A DNA stretch of 64,000 nt, taken from NCBI RefSeq assembly GCF_015694705.1, contig NZ_JADQDR010000013.1, positions 62,001 through 126,000 of the forward strand, given 5' to 3'. This DNA comes from Pontibacter rufus (GTDB lineage: Bacteria > Bacteroidota > Bacteroidia > Cytophagales > Hymenobacteraceae). Below, piece by piece: positions 18,540-27,686 of the stretch. The translations under genes were made by a program, and so were the position numbers. Below the pieces are notes generated by a model, which ran no database searches, was not told the origin of the DNA, and saw only the letters and a list, made by a program, of their open reading frames with translations. The stretch's first letter is position 1. Every line of letters begins with the position of its first letter.

Positions 18540-19469
18540 TTAACCATTAAAAGTATACCCGCGCAGCAAATCCTGCAGCGGCATGCGCTTTTTGCCTTCC
18601 ATCTGCAAATCAAGTATAGCAATAGCGCCGGCTGCTGTTTGCACGTGCAGGAAAGTCTTGTTATCGGTCTTGATCTGCCCGGGTGCTAAAGTATAGGCTG
18701 TATTCTCCAAAACTTCCGCTTTAAAAATCTTAAAGGTTTTATCGCCGATGCGCGCCCAGGCGGTGGGGTAGGGGCTTAAGCCGCGAATAAAATTCCGTAC
18801 TTGTTCAGCCGGCTGGTTCCAGTTGATTTCGCAGGTTTCCTTGTATATTTTAGGAGCGTGTTTGACGTTGCCGGTTACCGCTTGCGGTAGTGGTTGCACC
18901 TCATCGTGCTCAATGGCCTGCACCGTGCGCAGGGCCAGTTTTGCGCCTTCATACTTCAGCTTTTCATACACCGAGCCAAAATCATCTTCCGCCAGGATTG
19001 GCACGTGGGACTGGAAAAGCAGATCGCCGGTATCAATCTCGTGTTTTAAAAAGAAAGACGTTACGCCCGTTTCTTTTTCGCCGTTGATGATGGCCCAGTT
19101 GATGGGCGCAGCCCCACGGTATTGCGGCAGCAGCGAGCCGTGGATATTGAAGGAGCCCAGTTCCGGCATTGCCCAAACCACCTCCGGCAGCATCCGGAAA
19201 GCTACGATAATTTGCAGGCTGGCCTGATAGCTGCGCAGCTCGTCCAGGAAAGCATCGGATTTAAGATTGGTGGGCTGCAGCACCGGAATACCCTCCTGCA
19301 CCGCATACGCCTTCACCGGCGACTGCTGCATTTTTTGGCCCCGTCCAGCGGGTTTATCCGGCGCGGTAATAACGGCCACTACGTTATACTTGTGTTCCAC
19401 GAGTATTTGCAGGGTAGGCACCGCAAAATCGGGCGTTCCCATAAATACAATGCGTAAATCTTTGGTCAT
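18540..19469 (-). CDS. fmt: Methionyl-tRNA formyltransferase
   Basis: This enzyme of about 309 residues transfers a formyl group from 10-formyltetrahydrofolate to initiator Met-tRNA. The formyltransferase domain shows LRIVFMGTPDFAVPTLQ at the N terminus and the folate-site motif SLLPQYRGAAPINWAIINGE. The C-terminal tRNA-binding domain covers roughly residues 205-309. I chose ATG 19469 (MTKDLRIVFMG) over a TTG two codons earlier. The 190-base spacer to folA shows nothing notable. Confidence 0.95.
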   Translation of the reverse strand: MTKDLRIVFMGTPDFAVPTLQILVEHKYNVVAVITAPDKPAGRGQKMQQSPVKAYAVQEGIPVLQPTNLKSDAFLDELRSYQASLQIIVAFRMLPEVVWAMPELGSFNIHGSLLPQYRGAAPINWAIINGEKETGVTSFFLKHEIDTGDLLFQSHVPILAEDDFGSVYEKLKYEGAKLALRTVQAIEHDEVQPLPQAVTGNVKHAPKIYKETCEINWNQPAEQVRNFIRGLSPYPTAWARIGDKTFKIFKAEVLENTAYTLAPGQIKTDNKTFLHVQTAAGAIAILDLQMEGKKRMPLQDLLRGYTFNG

Positions 19470-19551
19470 GTACAATCTGGTATTAAATTAAGTCTGCTGC
19501 CCGTTTAGGTATAAATTCTATACAAGCTGTAGTCGTGCTACGTGATACGAT

Positions 19552-20772
19552 TTATTCAGAATCGGGGTAAAGCAGATACTGCCTGCGGAGTTGCTTGTAG
19601 TTGGTAAGCGCCGGCTCCCAACTGGCTCTGATTTCGGCTTCGGTTTTGCCCGCTATAATTTGTTTCCGCAGCTCGGGTGTGCCTGCCAGTTTCTCAAAAA
19701 AGTTGTTGAAGAACTTGTCTTTCTGGGTAGAGTTCTGATACATTTCCAGCAGGTAAGCCAGGGTGAAAGGCTGTGCATCGGTAGGCTGCGTTAAATCAAG
19801 GCCATAGCAAACTTCGCCTTTGTGCGGCGGGCTGGCAGCGCCGGGCATACTTTGCGGCGTAAAAGAAAAGTCTTTCTTTGTATAATAGGGGCTGCCAATT
19901 ACCTGAAAAGGCGTAGGCGTGCCGCGGCCCACGCTCACCGTCGTTCCCTCGAACAGGCACAATGATGGGTAAAGTATAATGGACTGCATGTTGGGCAAAT
20001 TTGGAGAGGGCGTTACGGGCAAAGTATAAGCCGTTTGATGCGTATAATTTGCCACCGGGATCACTGTCAGGTTTGCCTGGCGGCCACCTGCCAGCCACTT
20101 CTCGCCATTTATCATTTTGGCCAGTTCGCCTAGTGTCAGGCCATGTACAATCGGAATCGGGTTCATCCCCACAAACGACTTCAGCGCCGGTTCCAGCACT
20201 GGTCCATCTACATAATTGCCGTTGGGATTGGGGCGGTCGAGTATCAGAATAGGCTTGTTGTTTTCTGCGGCGGCTTCCATGGCATAATGCATGGTGCTGC
20301 TGTAGGTATAAAAGCGCGTACCTACATCCTGCACATCAAACACCAGCACATCGATTCCTTTCATTTGCTCCGGCGTGGGCTTGGTGTTGCTGCCGTAGAG
20401 CGAAATAATAGGCAATCCTGTTTTCTGGTCTTTGGCGTCTTTGATGTGCGCGCCGGCATCGGCCTGGCCTCTGAAACCATGCTCGGGCGCAAAAATGGTG
20501 GCAACCTGTACGCCGCGGCTCAGTAAAGTATCAACCAGGTGCGTCTGGCCCACCATAGAAGTTTGATTAACGATAAGCCCCACGCGCTTTCCCTGCAGCA
20601 CCGGCAGGTATAGATCCAGTTGCTCAGCACCCGTTTTTAAAGGCTGTGCCTGAGCCGGAGGTACAACCGTTTGCGTGGTTGCATCAGCAGCGGCCGGCGT
20701 AGGTTTGGGCGTGCAGCCGTTAAAGGCAAGCAGCGCTGAAGTATAAAGTATAAGTATGGGCTGTATCATCAT
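19552..20772 (-). CDS. Exo-beta-N-acetylmuramidase NamZ-like (DUF1343) lipoprotein
   Basis: This protein of about 405 residues belongs to the DUF1343 family. NamZ from Bacillus and from Tannerella forsythia removes terminal MurNAc from peptidoglycan fragments. The ATG at 20772 gives a lipoprotein signal (MIQPILILYTSALLAFNGC), with the lipobox cysteine at about residue 19, so it is probably membrane-anchored. The core shows GKRVGLIVNQTSMV, FAPEHGFRG, FDVQDVGTRFYTY and DRPNPNGNYVDGP, all typical of the family. It may recycle cell-wall muropeptides. It stands alone, between fmt and a divergent permease. Confidence 0.87.
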   Translation of the reverse strand: MMIQPILILYTSALLAFNGCTPKPTPAAADATTQTVVPPAQAQPLKTGAEQLDLYLPVLQGKRVGLIVNQTSMVGQTHLVDTLLSRGVQVATIFAPEHGFRGQADAGAHIKDAKDQKTGLPIISLYGSNTKPTPEQMKGIDVLVFDVQDVGTRFYTYSSTMHYAMEAAAENNKPILILDRPNPNGNYVDGPVLEPALKSFVGMNPIPIVHGLTLGELAKMINGEKWLAGGRQANLTVIPVANYTHQTAYTLPVTPSPNLPNMQSIILYPSLCLFEGTTVSVGRGTPTPFQVIGSPYYTKKDFSFTPQSMPGAASPPHKGEVCYGLDLTQPTDAQPFTLAYLLEMYQNSTQKDKFFNNFFEKLAGTPELRKQIIAGKTEAEIRASWEPALTNYKQLRRQYLLYPDSE

Positions 20773-20941
20773 AAGTAAATGTACCAATTCATTAATGTTC
20801 TAACTGAAATACAGCAAGTACGTCTGTGTATTTTTGTCTGGCTGCTTTAGCACATATAAGGTGTAACTACAGGCTGCGCCGTGATAATAAGGAAGAAGTC
20901 AAAATTCATACCTATCTTTAAGGCTGTTTAAAACCAGGTGC

Positions 20942-22150
20942 GTGAACATCTCCAAGTATATATCCGAAAAGATTTCTGAAGTGCAGGCCGGCTCGTTTAC
21001 GTCGTCGGTTACAAAAATAGCAATTATCAGCATAGCAGCAGGCATTGCCATCATGATTGTGTCGTTTGCCATCCTGGAAGGCTTCCGCAGCGAGATCCGG
21101 AATAAGATTTTTAGCTTCGGCGCGCACCTGCAGGTGAGCAAGTACGATACCAACAACTCCCTCGAAGGCGCACCCATCAGCAAAGACATCGGCATCACGG
21201 ATTCTATTTCAGGCATAAAAGAAATTCAGGCCTTCGCGCGCAAAACGGCTATCATCAAAACCAAAGAGGAGGTGCTGGGCGTGGTGCTGAAAGGCGTGGA
21301 TGCGGACTATGATCTACAGGCGATGCAGCAGAATCTGGTGGCCGGCAGCCTGATTTCATTTCCGGATTCGGCAGCTTCGCAGGAGGTACTGGTGAGCCGC
21401 ACCATTGCCGACAAGTTGCAACTAAAGGTGGGCGACGAGGCTGTTTTTTACTTTATCCAGAATCCGCCGCGCGCGCGCAAGCTCAAAATAGAAGGTATTT
21501 ACAAAACCGGGCTGGAGGAGTTTGACGAGGTGTTTGTGATAGGCGACATCCGGCTGATACGGCAACTCAACAACTGGCCCGACACGCTGGTGGGTGGCGT
21601 AGAGATCGTGCTGAAAGACTATAACCAGATAGACCAGGTAGCAGACCAGGTGTTTGATCAGATGCACTATGATTTACAACTGGAGAAAATAACAGACCGC
21701 CATGCACAGCTGTTCGACTGGCTAAAGCTGCTGCAAAAGAATGTAATCATTTTCCTGGTGCTCATCATTTTTGTGGCTACGTTCAACATGGTGTCTACGG
21801 TGTTCATCATGATTATTGAGCGCATCAACATGATTGGCGTGCTGAAAGCAGTTGGCGCCACAGATGCACAAATCCGGAAGGTGTTTTATTTCCGCGGCCT
21901 TAACCTGACGCTGAAAGGCATGTTCTGGGGCAACCTGATCGGCCTGCTCTTCTGCGCCATCCAGTACTACTTCAAAATCATACCCCTCGACCCCGAAAAC
22001 TACTACATGGACACGGTGCCCATCAGTTGGAACTTCGGTATGATTGTACTGCTGAACGTAGTTACGCTGCTGCTCACGATGTTGGCCATACTCATACCTG
22101 CGGCTACTGTAGCAAGGATTAAGCCGGTCAAGGCGATTAAGTTTGATTAA
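20942..22150 (+). CDS. ABC transporter permease, LolC/LolE-FtsX type
   Basis: This 402-residue inner-membrane protein has the MacB/LolE layout: an N-terminal helix (about residues 20-45, TKIAIISIAAGIAIMIVSFAILEGF), a large periplasmic domain, and three C-terminal helices of the FtsX fold. The N terminus, with GFRSEIRNKIFSFGAHLQV, is typical of lipoprotein-release permeases. The start appears to be GTG at 20942, since no in-frame ATG fits. The ATPase partner (LolD-like) is not adjacent, so function is inferred from family. Confidence 0.85.
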   Translation: MNISKYISEKISEVQAGSFTSSVTKIAIISIAAGIAIMIVSFAILEGFRSEIRNKIFSFGAHLQVSKYDTNNSLEGAPISKDIGITDSISGIKEIQAFARKTAIIKTKEEVLGVVLKGVDADYDLQAMQQNLVAGSLISFPDSAASQEVLVSRTIADKLQLKVGDEAVFYFIQNPPRARKLKIEGIYKTGLEEFDEVFVIGDIRLIRQLNNWPDTLVGGVEIVLKDYNQIDQVADQVFDQMHYDLQLEKITDRHAQLFDWLKLLQKNVIIFLVLIIFVATFNMVSTVFIMIIERINMIGVLKAVGATDAQIRKVFYFRGLNLTLKGMFWGNLIGLLFCAIQYYFKIIPLDPENYYMDTVPISWNFGMIVLLNVVTLLLTMLAILIPAATVARIKPVKAIKFD

Positions 22151-22244
22151 GACCTATATTTTCAGACAAGTATAAAACAGATAAGCCCACATTCCTGTGA
22201 GGTTCTTCCTGTCTTTAAAGGCTACTCCAAATTAACATTACCAA

Positions 22245-22946
22245 CTACCCCGGCAAATGGCGGCTTTGCAAAATCAGATTCGGATTGGGGCACAGCAGTT
22301 CATACTTCTCTCTTTCAGCCAACGTGGCTACGCCAGGAAAGTCGCCATACTTGCCGTCCATGGATTGTATTACCTGGAAATGGAGGTGTGGCGGCCAGTC
22401 GCCGTTTTCAGGATAGGGGCCCACTTCCGCTATCTGCTCGCCTTTGCTGAAATGCTTGCCTACATGCAGCCCATCCAGTGAGGTGCGCGTCAGATGGCCA
22501 TATAAAGTATAGAAAGTAATGCCTTCAAGTTCGTGCGCAAGTATAATTGTCGGGCCATAGTCGCCGAAGTTTGCATTATCCTGAAAGCTGTGCACGGTAG
22601 CAGCCAGCGGCGTGTATACAGGCGTGCCGGCCTCAATCCATACATCAATGCCCAAATGTAAATTCCGGCTCTCGGCCTGTATGTTAAAATGCGGGCTGCG
22701 GCGGTAAATAAAGCGGTTTTCAAGGTAGCCGCCTACGCCAATGCGGGCACCCTGCTGCTGTAGCAACTGCTGTACCGCCTGGTAAAAGGCTTCGGTATTG
22801 CGCAGGTCTACAGTTTGCAACAACCGGTTGCTTTCTGTAAAATCGAGCCGGCAAACAGTATCGGCATTCAGGTCAGCATCAAATACGGGGGCAAAGGCAT
22901 GCGCGTGCCGCCTTAGTATGGCACTAAGTTTTTTTGAGTCATCCAT
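22245..22946 (-). CDS. M23-family peptidase / LytM domain protein
   Basis: This 233-residue protein has a C-terminal LytM domain. The zinc-site motifs are recognisable: HLGIDVW (H and D ligands), a central YGHL motif (FYTLYGHLTR) and HLHFQV (catalytic and ligand histidines). Such proteins cut peptide cross-links in peptidoglycan or act as amidase activators; the intact motif suggests an active enzyme. There is no clear signal peptide at the N terminus (MDDSKKLSAILRRHAHAF), which is odd for a wall hydrolase, so it may be cytoplasmic or exported differently. It converges on the LolE-like permease. Confidence 0.85.
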   Translation of the reverse strand: MDDSKKLSAILRRHAHAFAPVFDADLNADTVCRLDFTESNRLLQTVDLRNTEAFYQAVQQLLQQQGARIGVGGYLENRFIYRRSPHFNIQAESRNLHLGIDVWIEAGTPVYTPLAATVHSFQDNANFGDYGPTIILAHELEGITFYTLYGHLTRTSLDGLHVGKHFSKGEQIAEVGPYPENGDWPPHLHFQVIQSMDGKYGDFPGVATLAEREKYELLCPNPNLILQSRHLPG

Positions 22947-22992
22947 AAAAACGAACGCGGAGGGTTTGCCGCGCAGGCAGGTATAAAAACTG

Positions 22993-23550
22993 TCAGGAAA
23001 CTACTTCCTCTGCAAACCTGGACAGCGTGCGTAAACTCTTGGTTTTACCGAAAAGCTCTTCGGATTTTTTGCTGTAAGCAAGTGCTGCTTCCTGCAAGGT
23101 TTCGAAGGTGCCCAGGTTAATGCGCTGCTTGTTATGGTGGATAATGGCGCGGTACTTCTGCGCCTCTTTGTGCACGCCGCGCACACCCAGCTTATTCTCT
23201 GTTTTGGTGGTGTTGCGCACAATTTTGCAGAGTGGCGCCCATTCCAGGTTTTCGCGGCGGCAATCCAGCTTGTTGCCGTTTTTAAAGTGCACGTAAAGCC
23301 TGATGTCGCTTTCGGGCTTGGCCAGCAGCTGCTCGCCAATCATTTTGTGCAGATAAATGGTTTCGTTGCGGTACTTGCCGTCCCGCAGGGGCCAGTTCTT
23401 CTGGAAAAAGGCATAGCCGTTGGAGTGGATGCGCAGGTGCTTCAGAAATTCGATCTGCTGCAGGTAAGCGCTGTTTTGAATGTACTCGTAGGTGCGGTCG
23501 TCCACTACTACGGTTTTTTCAGAGTTTTTTAGTGTGAGTTTGTAGAGCAT
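22993..23550 (-). CDS. HNH/AP2-type DNA-binding protein
   Basis: This 185-residue protein starts at ATG 23550 (MLYKLTLKNSEKTVVVDDRTYEY). Residues ~95-135 look like the conserved part of HNH homing endonucleases (LYVHFKNGNKLDCRRENLEW), and residues ~142-175 look like an AP2 DNA-binding domain (GVRGVHKEAQKYRAIIHH...GTFETLQEAALAYSKKSEELFG). The usual Asp-His before the NGN motif is altered to Val-His, so nuclease activity is doubtful and a DNA-binding role is possible. There is no intron, intein or phage context. The 241-base spacer to paaE shows only a degenerate AT-rich stretch. Confidence 0.65.
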   Translation of the reverse strand: MLYKLTLKNSEKTVVVDDRTYEYIQNSAYLQQIEFLKHLRIHSNGYAFFQKNWPLRDGKYRNETIYLHKMIGEQLLAKPESDIRLYVHFKNGNKLDCRRENLEWAPLCKIVRNTTKTENKLGVRGVHKEAQKYRAIIHHNKQRINLGTFETLQEAALAYSKKSEELFGKTKSLRTLSRFAEEVVS

Positions 23551-23791
23551 GTGATTTTTGATAATGATGTTGCAATACAAGGGTATAAGCGGTTGCAAAG
23601 TGCATGGTAATTTGCCTTTTTTTATATCCGCTACAACTAATATTGCAAAGTTTTTAGGTAATACGTAGAAAATATAGCAATGCGTCATCTTTTAGGCGAA
23701 ACTTTCTGGCAACAGGCAGGTTTGTTGTAACTTTCAGGCCCGAAACATGTTAAAAAATAAAAACCAAACGGTTCAAAAAGAATAAAAAATA

Positions 23792-24874
23792 ATGAGTAGC
23801 CCATACTTTAATCTGAGGGTAGTGGACATCACCCGCGAAACCTCAGATGCGATAACCCTCCACTTCGAGCATCCTGAAAAAAAACATATTACATATAAAC
23901 CAGGCCAGTTTCTGACGCTTATCTTACCTTTTGAAGGCAAAGAAGTACGCCGTTCTTATTCCCTGAGCAGCACGCCTCATGAGGCTCCCCGGCTGGCTGT
24001 AACCATCAAACGCGTGGCGGGCGGCGTGGTTTCGGGCTACCTGCTGGATCACGTAAAAGTAGGCGACGAGATAAAAGTGATGGAGCCGCTCGGCAACTTC
24101 TGCCTGACCTGCGCGCCCGACAACCAGCGCAATATAATACTTTTTGGGGCAGGAAGTGGCATCACACCGCTTATGTCTATACTTAAAGCGGTGCTGCGCG
24201 AGGAGCCCGGCAGCAAAGTGACCCTGCTCTACGGCAACCGCGATGAGGATTCTGTTATTTTTAAGCAGCAATTGGAGCCACTGCAGGCGCAGCATGAAGG
24301 CCGCTTCCGCGTGGAGTATATTTACAGCCAGCCAAAATACCACTGCGAGTACCGCGGCCGCATGAACCAGAGTATTATTATCAAAATTCTGGAACGCCTA
24401 CAACTGGCCAAAACAACCAACGTGCTATACTTTATGTGCGGCCCCGAAGGTATGATGGACGAGGTACGCAAAGCGTTGAACGTGCTGCACGTGCCTGCAG
24501 AGCGTATTTTCCGGGAGAGCTTTGTGAGTAACAAACTTACAGAGCAGCAACAGGATGATCATCACGGGGCCGTAAGCGCTACCGACGAAGATGAAATTGT
24601 GACGCAAACGGTAACTATCATTTACGAAGGCGCGGAGTATAGCGTGGTGGTTGAACCAGACCAGACCATACTGGAGGCAGGACTGGAGCAGGATATTGAC
24701 CTGCCTTATTCCTGCCAGGCAGGGCTTTGCACTGCCTGTCGCGGCAAGTGCCTGAGTGGCAAAGTGCACCTGGATGAGCGTGAAGGCCTTTCTGATGCCG
24801 AACTGGACGAAGGCTATGTACTGAACTGCGTAGGCCATCCGCTGACCGGCAACGTAGTCATCGAAATTGGCTGA
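23792..24874 (+). CDS. paaE: Phenylacetyl-CoA epoxidase reductase-type flavoprotein (PaaE-like)
   Basis: This 360-residue NAD(P)H:ferredoxin-type reductase feeds electrons to the PaaABC di-iron oxygenase. Domain order is an FAD-binding barrel (RRSYSLSSTPHE near residue 53), an NAD-binding domain (IILFGAGSGITPLMSIL; FMCGPEGMMDEV), and a C-terminal plant-type [2Fe-2S] ferredoxin (SCQAGLCTACRGKC, later VLNCVGHP). This is the PaaE arrangement, also called PaaK. The remaining paa genes lie 2-6 kb downstream on the other strand, which supports the assignment, though related reductases for other oxygenases share this layout. Confidence 0.82.
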   Translation: MSSPYFNLRVVDITRETSDAITLHFEHPEKKHITYKPGQFLTLILPFEGKEVRRSYSLSSTPHEAPRLAVTIKRVAGGVVSGYLLDHVKVGDEIKVMEPLGNFCLTCAPDNQRNIILFGAGSGITPLMSILKAVLREEPGSKVTLLYGNRDEDSVIFKQQLEPLQAQHEGRFRVEYIYSQPKYHCEYRGRMNQSIIIKILERLQLAKTTNVLYFMCGPEGMMDEVRKALNVLHVPAERIFRESFVSNKLTEQQQDDHHGAVSATDEDEIVTQTVTIIYEGAEYSVVVEPDQTILEAGLEQDIDLPYSCQAGLCTACRGKCLSGKVHLDEREGLSDAELDEGYVLNCVGHPLTGNVVIEIG

Positions 24875-24924
24875 ATTTTATAAGGATGACGTATAAGAGC
24901 ACCATAATTTAAGGTAGATACACT

Positions 24925-24932
24925 TAATTTTG
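24925..24932 (+). promoter_or_regulatory. Putative -7 element for the M3 peptidase gene
   Basis: TAATTTTG at 24925-24932 matches TAnnTTTG and lies about 46 bases ahead of the ATG at 24978. No TTG is seen at the expected -33 position. Confidence 0.35.
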
Positions 24933-24977
24933 TACTTTCAGGAGAACTGCGTACCTTGCACTATAATAATATAAGTT

Positions 24978-26714
24978 ATGACAATGAACTCATCCTCAAC
25001 TACAATAACAATACCTGAGCGCAGGCGGCGCATATACCTTTCCGAAGATTTTAGAGTGGATACCTGGCAAACCATACAGCCATACTTTGAGGAGCTAAAG
25101 AGCCGGGAAATTAACTCGGTGCAGGAGCTGGAAAAATGGATGGCTGATCGCAGCGAACTGGAAAGTGTGCTGTCGGAAGACCTGGGCTGGCGCTACATCC
25201 GCATGACCTGCGATACGCAGAATGAAGACATAACACAGGCTTTCCAATATTTTATTTCCGAGATAGAACCCAACATTGCGCCGTTTGATCATGAGCTGAA
25301 CCAGAAGCTGATGAGCTCTCCTTACATTGGCAGTATAGACCAGGACAAGTATAAAATATACCTGCGCGGGGTAGATCGTGCACTCGAGATTTTCAGAGAA
25401 GAAAATATTCCGCTCAACACCGAAATTAGCACCAAACAGCAGCAGTACGCCGCTATTACCGGTGCCATGACCGTGACGCTGGATGGCGAGGAAGTAACCC
25501 TGCAACGCGCTGCCGACCGCCTGAAGCGCAACGACCGCGCCGTGCGCGAAGAAGCTTGGCGTGCCATCCAGGAGCGCCGCTTCGAGGACCATGAAAAACT
25601 GGACCACCTGTTTGATGAATTGCTGAAACTACGCAATCAGGTGTCGCAGAATGCTGGCTTTGCCAATTTCCGGGATTACATGTTTGCCGCCCTTGGCCGC
25701 TTTGATTATACCCCACAGGACACGTTCGATTTTCATAAATCCATTAAAGAAACCATCGTGCCGCTGCTCACCAAAATCGACGAGGAGCGCCAGGAGAAGT
25801 TAGGCCTGGATGAACTCCGCCCCTGGGATTTGGACGTAGATACTTCCGGCAAAGCGCCGCTGGAGCCGTTTAAGTCCGGGGAAGAATTGCTGGAGAAAAC
25901 TGTGCAGGTATTTTATAAACTCGACACGTTCCTGGGCGACTGCCTGGCTACCATGCGCGAAATGGGCCACCTGGATTTGGAATCGAGGAAAGGGAAAGCA
26001 CCGGGTGGTTATAATTACCCGCTCGATGAGATTGGCGTGCCATTCATTTTTATGAATGCCACCTCCAGCCTGCGCGATGTGATTACGATGCTGCACGAAG
26101 GCGGGCACGCTGTGCACTCCTTCCTGACCCGCGAAATGAGCCTGAATGCCTTTAAGCACCCACCATCCGAAGTAGCGGAGTTGGCTTCGATGTCGATGGA
26201 GCTGATTTCGATGGACTACTGGGATACTTTCTTTGACAACGAAGACGAGCTGCGCCGCGCCAAGAAAACGCACCTCGAAAGCGTGCTCGAAACATTCCCG
26301 TGGGTGGCCACTGTCGATAAGTTTCAGCACTGGATTTACGAGCACCCGGAGCAAACACAGGACGAGCGCCACAAAGCCTGGGTAGATATTTTCGAGACCT
26401 TTAACCACAAAGAAGTAAGCTGGAGCGGTCTGGAGAAGTATAAACCCTTCCTGTGGCAGAAGCAACTGCACATTTACGAAGTGCCGTTCTATTACATCGA
26501 ATACGCCATGGCGCAGCTCGGAGCCATCGCCGTCTGGAAGAACTACAAGGAAAACCCTACCGAAGGGCTGGCGGCCTACAAACGCGCGTTGAGCCTAGGC
26601 TATACCGTCTCCATTGGCGAAGTTTACGCCGCCGCCGGCATCAAATTCGATTTCAGCACGGAGTACATCAAGAGCCTGGCTGATTTTGTGCAGGAGGAGA
26701 TGGAGAAGTTATAG
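24978..26714 (+). CDS. M3-family oligoendopeptidase (PepF-like)
   Basis: This 578-residue cytoplasmic zinc metallopeptidase degrades short peptides. The HExxH-type zinc motif is MLHEGGHAVHSFL, with His373, Glu374 and His377; a downstream glutamate in the SEVAELASMSMEL helix is the likely third ligand. The length and helical N-terminal region fit the M3B oligoendopeptidase F group. It sits between paaE and the paa operon with no obvious functional link. It ends 50 bases before a REP-like palindrome. Confidence 0.92.
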   Translation: MTMNSSSTTITIPERRRRIYLSEDFRVDTWQTIQPYFEELKSREINSVQELEKWMADRSELESVLSEDLGWRYIRMTCDTQNEDITQAFQYFISEIEPNIAPFDHELNQKLMSSPYIGSIDQDKYKIYLRGVDRALEIFREENIPLNTEISTKQQQYAAITGAMTVTLDGEEVTLQRAADRLKRNDRAVREEAWRAIQERRFEDHEKLDHLFDELLKLRNQVSQNAGFANFRDYMFAALGRFDYTPQDTFDFHKSIKETIVPLLTKIDEERQEKLGLDELRPWDLDVDTSGKAPLEPFKSGEELLEKTVQVFYKLDTFLGDCLATMREMGHLDLESRKGKAPGGYNYPLDEIGVPFIFMNATSSLRDVITMLHEGGHAVHSFLTREMSLNAFKHPPSEVAELASMSMELISMDYWDTFFDNEDELRRAKKTHLESVLETFPWVATVDKFQHWIYEHPEQTQDERHKAWVDIFETFNHKEVSWSGLEKYKPFLWQKQLHIYEVPFYYIEYAMAQLGAIAVWKNYKENPTEGLAAYKRALSLGYTVSIGEVYAAAGIKFDFSTEYIKSLADFVQEEMEKL

Positions 26715-26764
26715 GAAGTATAAACTTGCTTCCTTACCGGAAAGGGTAATAGAGTCTCTCTGCT

Positions 26765-26830
26765 CTGTCATCCTGAAAGGATCTCGTGAATGAATAGTAA
26801 GTAATTCACAAGATCCTTTCAGGATGACAG
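26765..26830. repeat. REP-like palindrome, 27-bp arms
   Basis: Two 27-base arms (26765-26791 and 26804-26830, beginning CTGTCATCCTGAAAGG) are complementary except at one position and flank a 12-base loop. There is no T-run, so it is unlikely to be a simple terminator. The form is that of an intergenic REP/BIME-type element. Confidence 0.75.
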
Positions 26831-26865
26831 AATGTATAAACAGTAAATTTTGCTAAGTATAAAGG

Positions 26866-26913
26866 AAATAAAAAGAGGCCCTTTCAAATATTTGAAAAGG
26901 CCTCTTTTTATTT
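26866..26913. terminator. Bidirectional terminator between pepF-like gene and paaD
   Basis: A perfect 15-bp outer stem (26866-26880 with 26899-26913; core AAAAAGAGGCC / GGCCTCTTTTT) encloses a second perfect 16-base palindrome TTTCAAATATTTGAAA. It serves the two converging genes. Confidence 0.88.
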
Positions 26914-26947
26914 GTCTAGCATCTAATGTCTAAAATCTAACGTCTCT

Positions 26948-27430
26948 TTACAGCGGCTTAAACTGCTCGAACATCTGCTTGCAATCGTTGCAGTAGTGCA
27001 TGGCGCGGCAGAGGGTGGGGCCGAAGGGTGTTCGGAGTGTGGTGTTGGTACTGTTGCAGTTGGGGCAGGTAGCGTATTCCAGAATATCCAAATCCAGCAC
27101 CATGTTATACTTGGGTGGTGGGGCCAGCTCGAACTCTTTTAAATGCTGGCGGCCTTTATCGGAAATTTTGTTGCTGTCCCAAGGCTTATCGAAGCTCATT
27201 CGAACGGTATGATGGTTGATGCCGTGCTTTTCGAGGGTGCGCTCTACGTCCTTTTTCATGTAGTCCATGGCCGGGCAGCCGGCAAAGGTCGGCGTCATGT
27301 TCACGGTTACGTGGTTATCCTCTGTAATCTCCACGTCCGTAATCACACCCAAATCTACCAGCGAGAGCACCGGTATTTCCGGGTCTTTCACCTCTTCCAG
27401 GAGCGATAGTATGTGTTCTTTGGTTAGCAT
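26948..27430 (-). CDS. paaD: Phenylacetyl-CoA epoxidase subunit PaaD
   Basis: This 160-residue protein has an N-terminal MIP18/DUF59 domain (LEEVKDPEIPVLSLVDLGVITDVEI) and a C-terminal zinc-ribbon-like cluster (CPNCNSTNTT...CRAMHYCNDC). PaaD is thought to help Fe-S or metal maturation of the epoxidase system. It is the last gene of the tetR-paaABCD operon, but is separated from paaC by 256 bases containing hairpin repeats, so its expression may differ from the rest. Word-repeat runs flank it on both sides (26915-26943; 27433-27465). Confidence 0.93.
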   Translation of the reverse strand: MLTKEHILSLLEEVKDPEIPVLSLVDLGVITDVEITEDNHVTVNMTPTFAGCPAMDYMKKDVERTLEKHGINHHTVRMSFDKPWDSNKISDKGRQHLKEFELAPPPKYNMVLDLDILEYATCPNCNSTNTTLRTPFGPTLCRAMHYCNDCKQMFEQFKPL

Positions 27431-27562
27431 ATTTTTGGACGTATCACGTATCTCGTATCAGGTAGCACGACTTTTACAATTAATTCTTTGGTATTCGGGC
27501 ATGGATTACAAGCATGCGCCTGTAGAGAACAATTCCTGCAACTTGTTCGCGGTTATCAACTT

Positions 27563-27627
27563 GAGGCCTTCAGCCTCAGTGAAGTCGGAGACTTCACACC
27601 GTCAAAAGACACGAGTTTGAAAACTCG
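27563..27627. repeat. Array of three small palindromes between paaD and paaC
   Basis: Three hairpins follow each other: GAGGCCTTCAGCCTC (27563-27577), GTGAAGTCGGAGACTTCAC (27579-27597) and CGAGTTTGAAAACTCG (27612-27627). They lie within a 256-base gap in the paa operon, which also contains reiterated GTCTAACGTCTA words near 27655-27685. REP-like clustering is likely. Confidence 0.65.
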
Positions 27628-27686
27628 CGCCAGAAATATTTATCAAAAAGTCTTATGTCTAACGTCTATCATCTAACGTCTAAAAC

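Noticed and set aside
22993-23550. Phage or intron homing endonuclease
   Set aside because: No intron, intein or phage genes nearby, and the nuclease motif looks altered.
27267-27620. Plus-strand frame across paaD and the hairpin array
   Set aside because: Mostly antisense to paaD, and the remainder reads through palindromic repeats.
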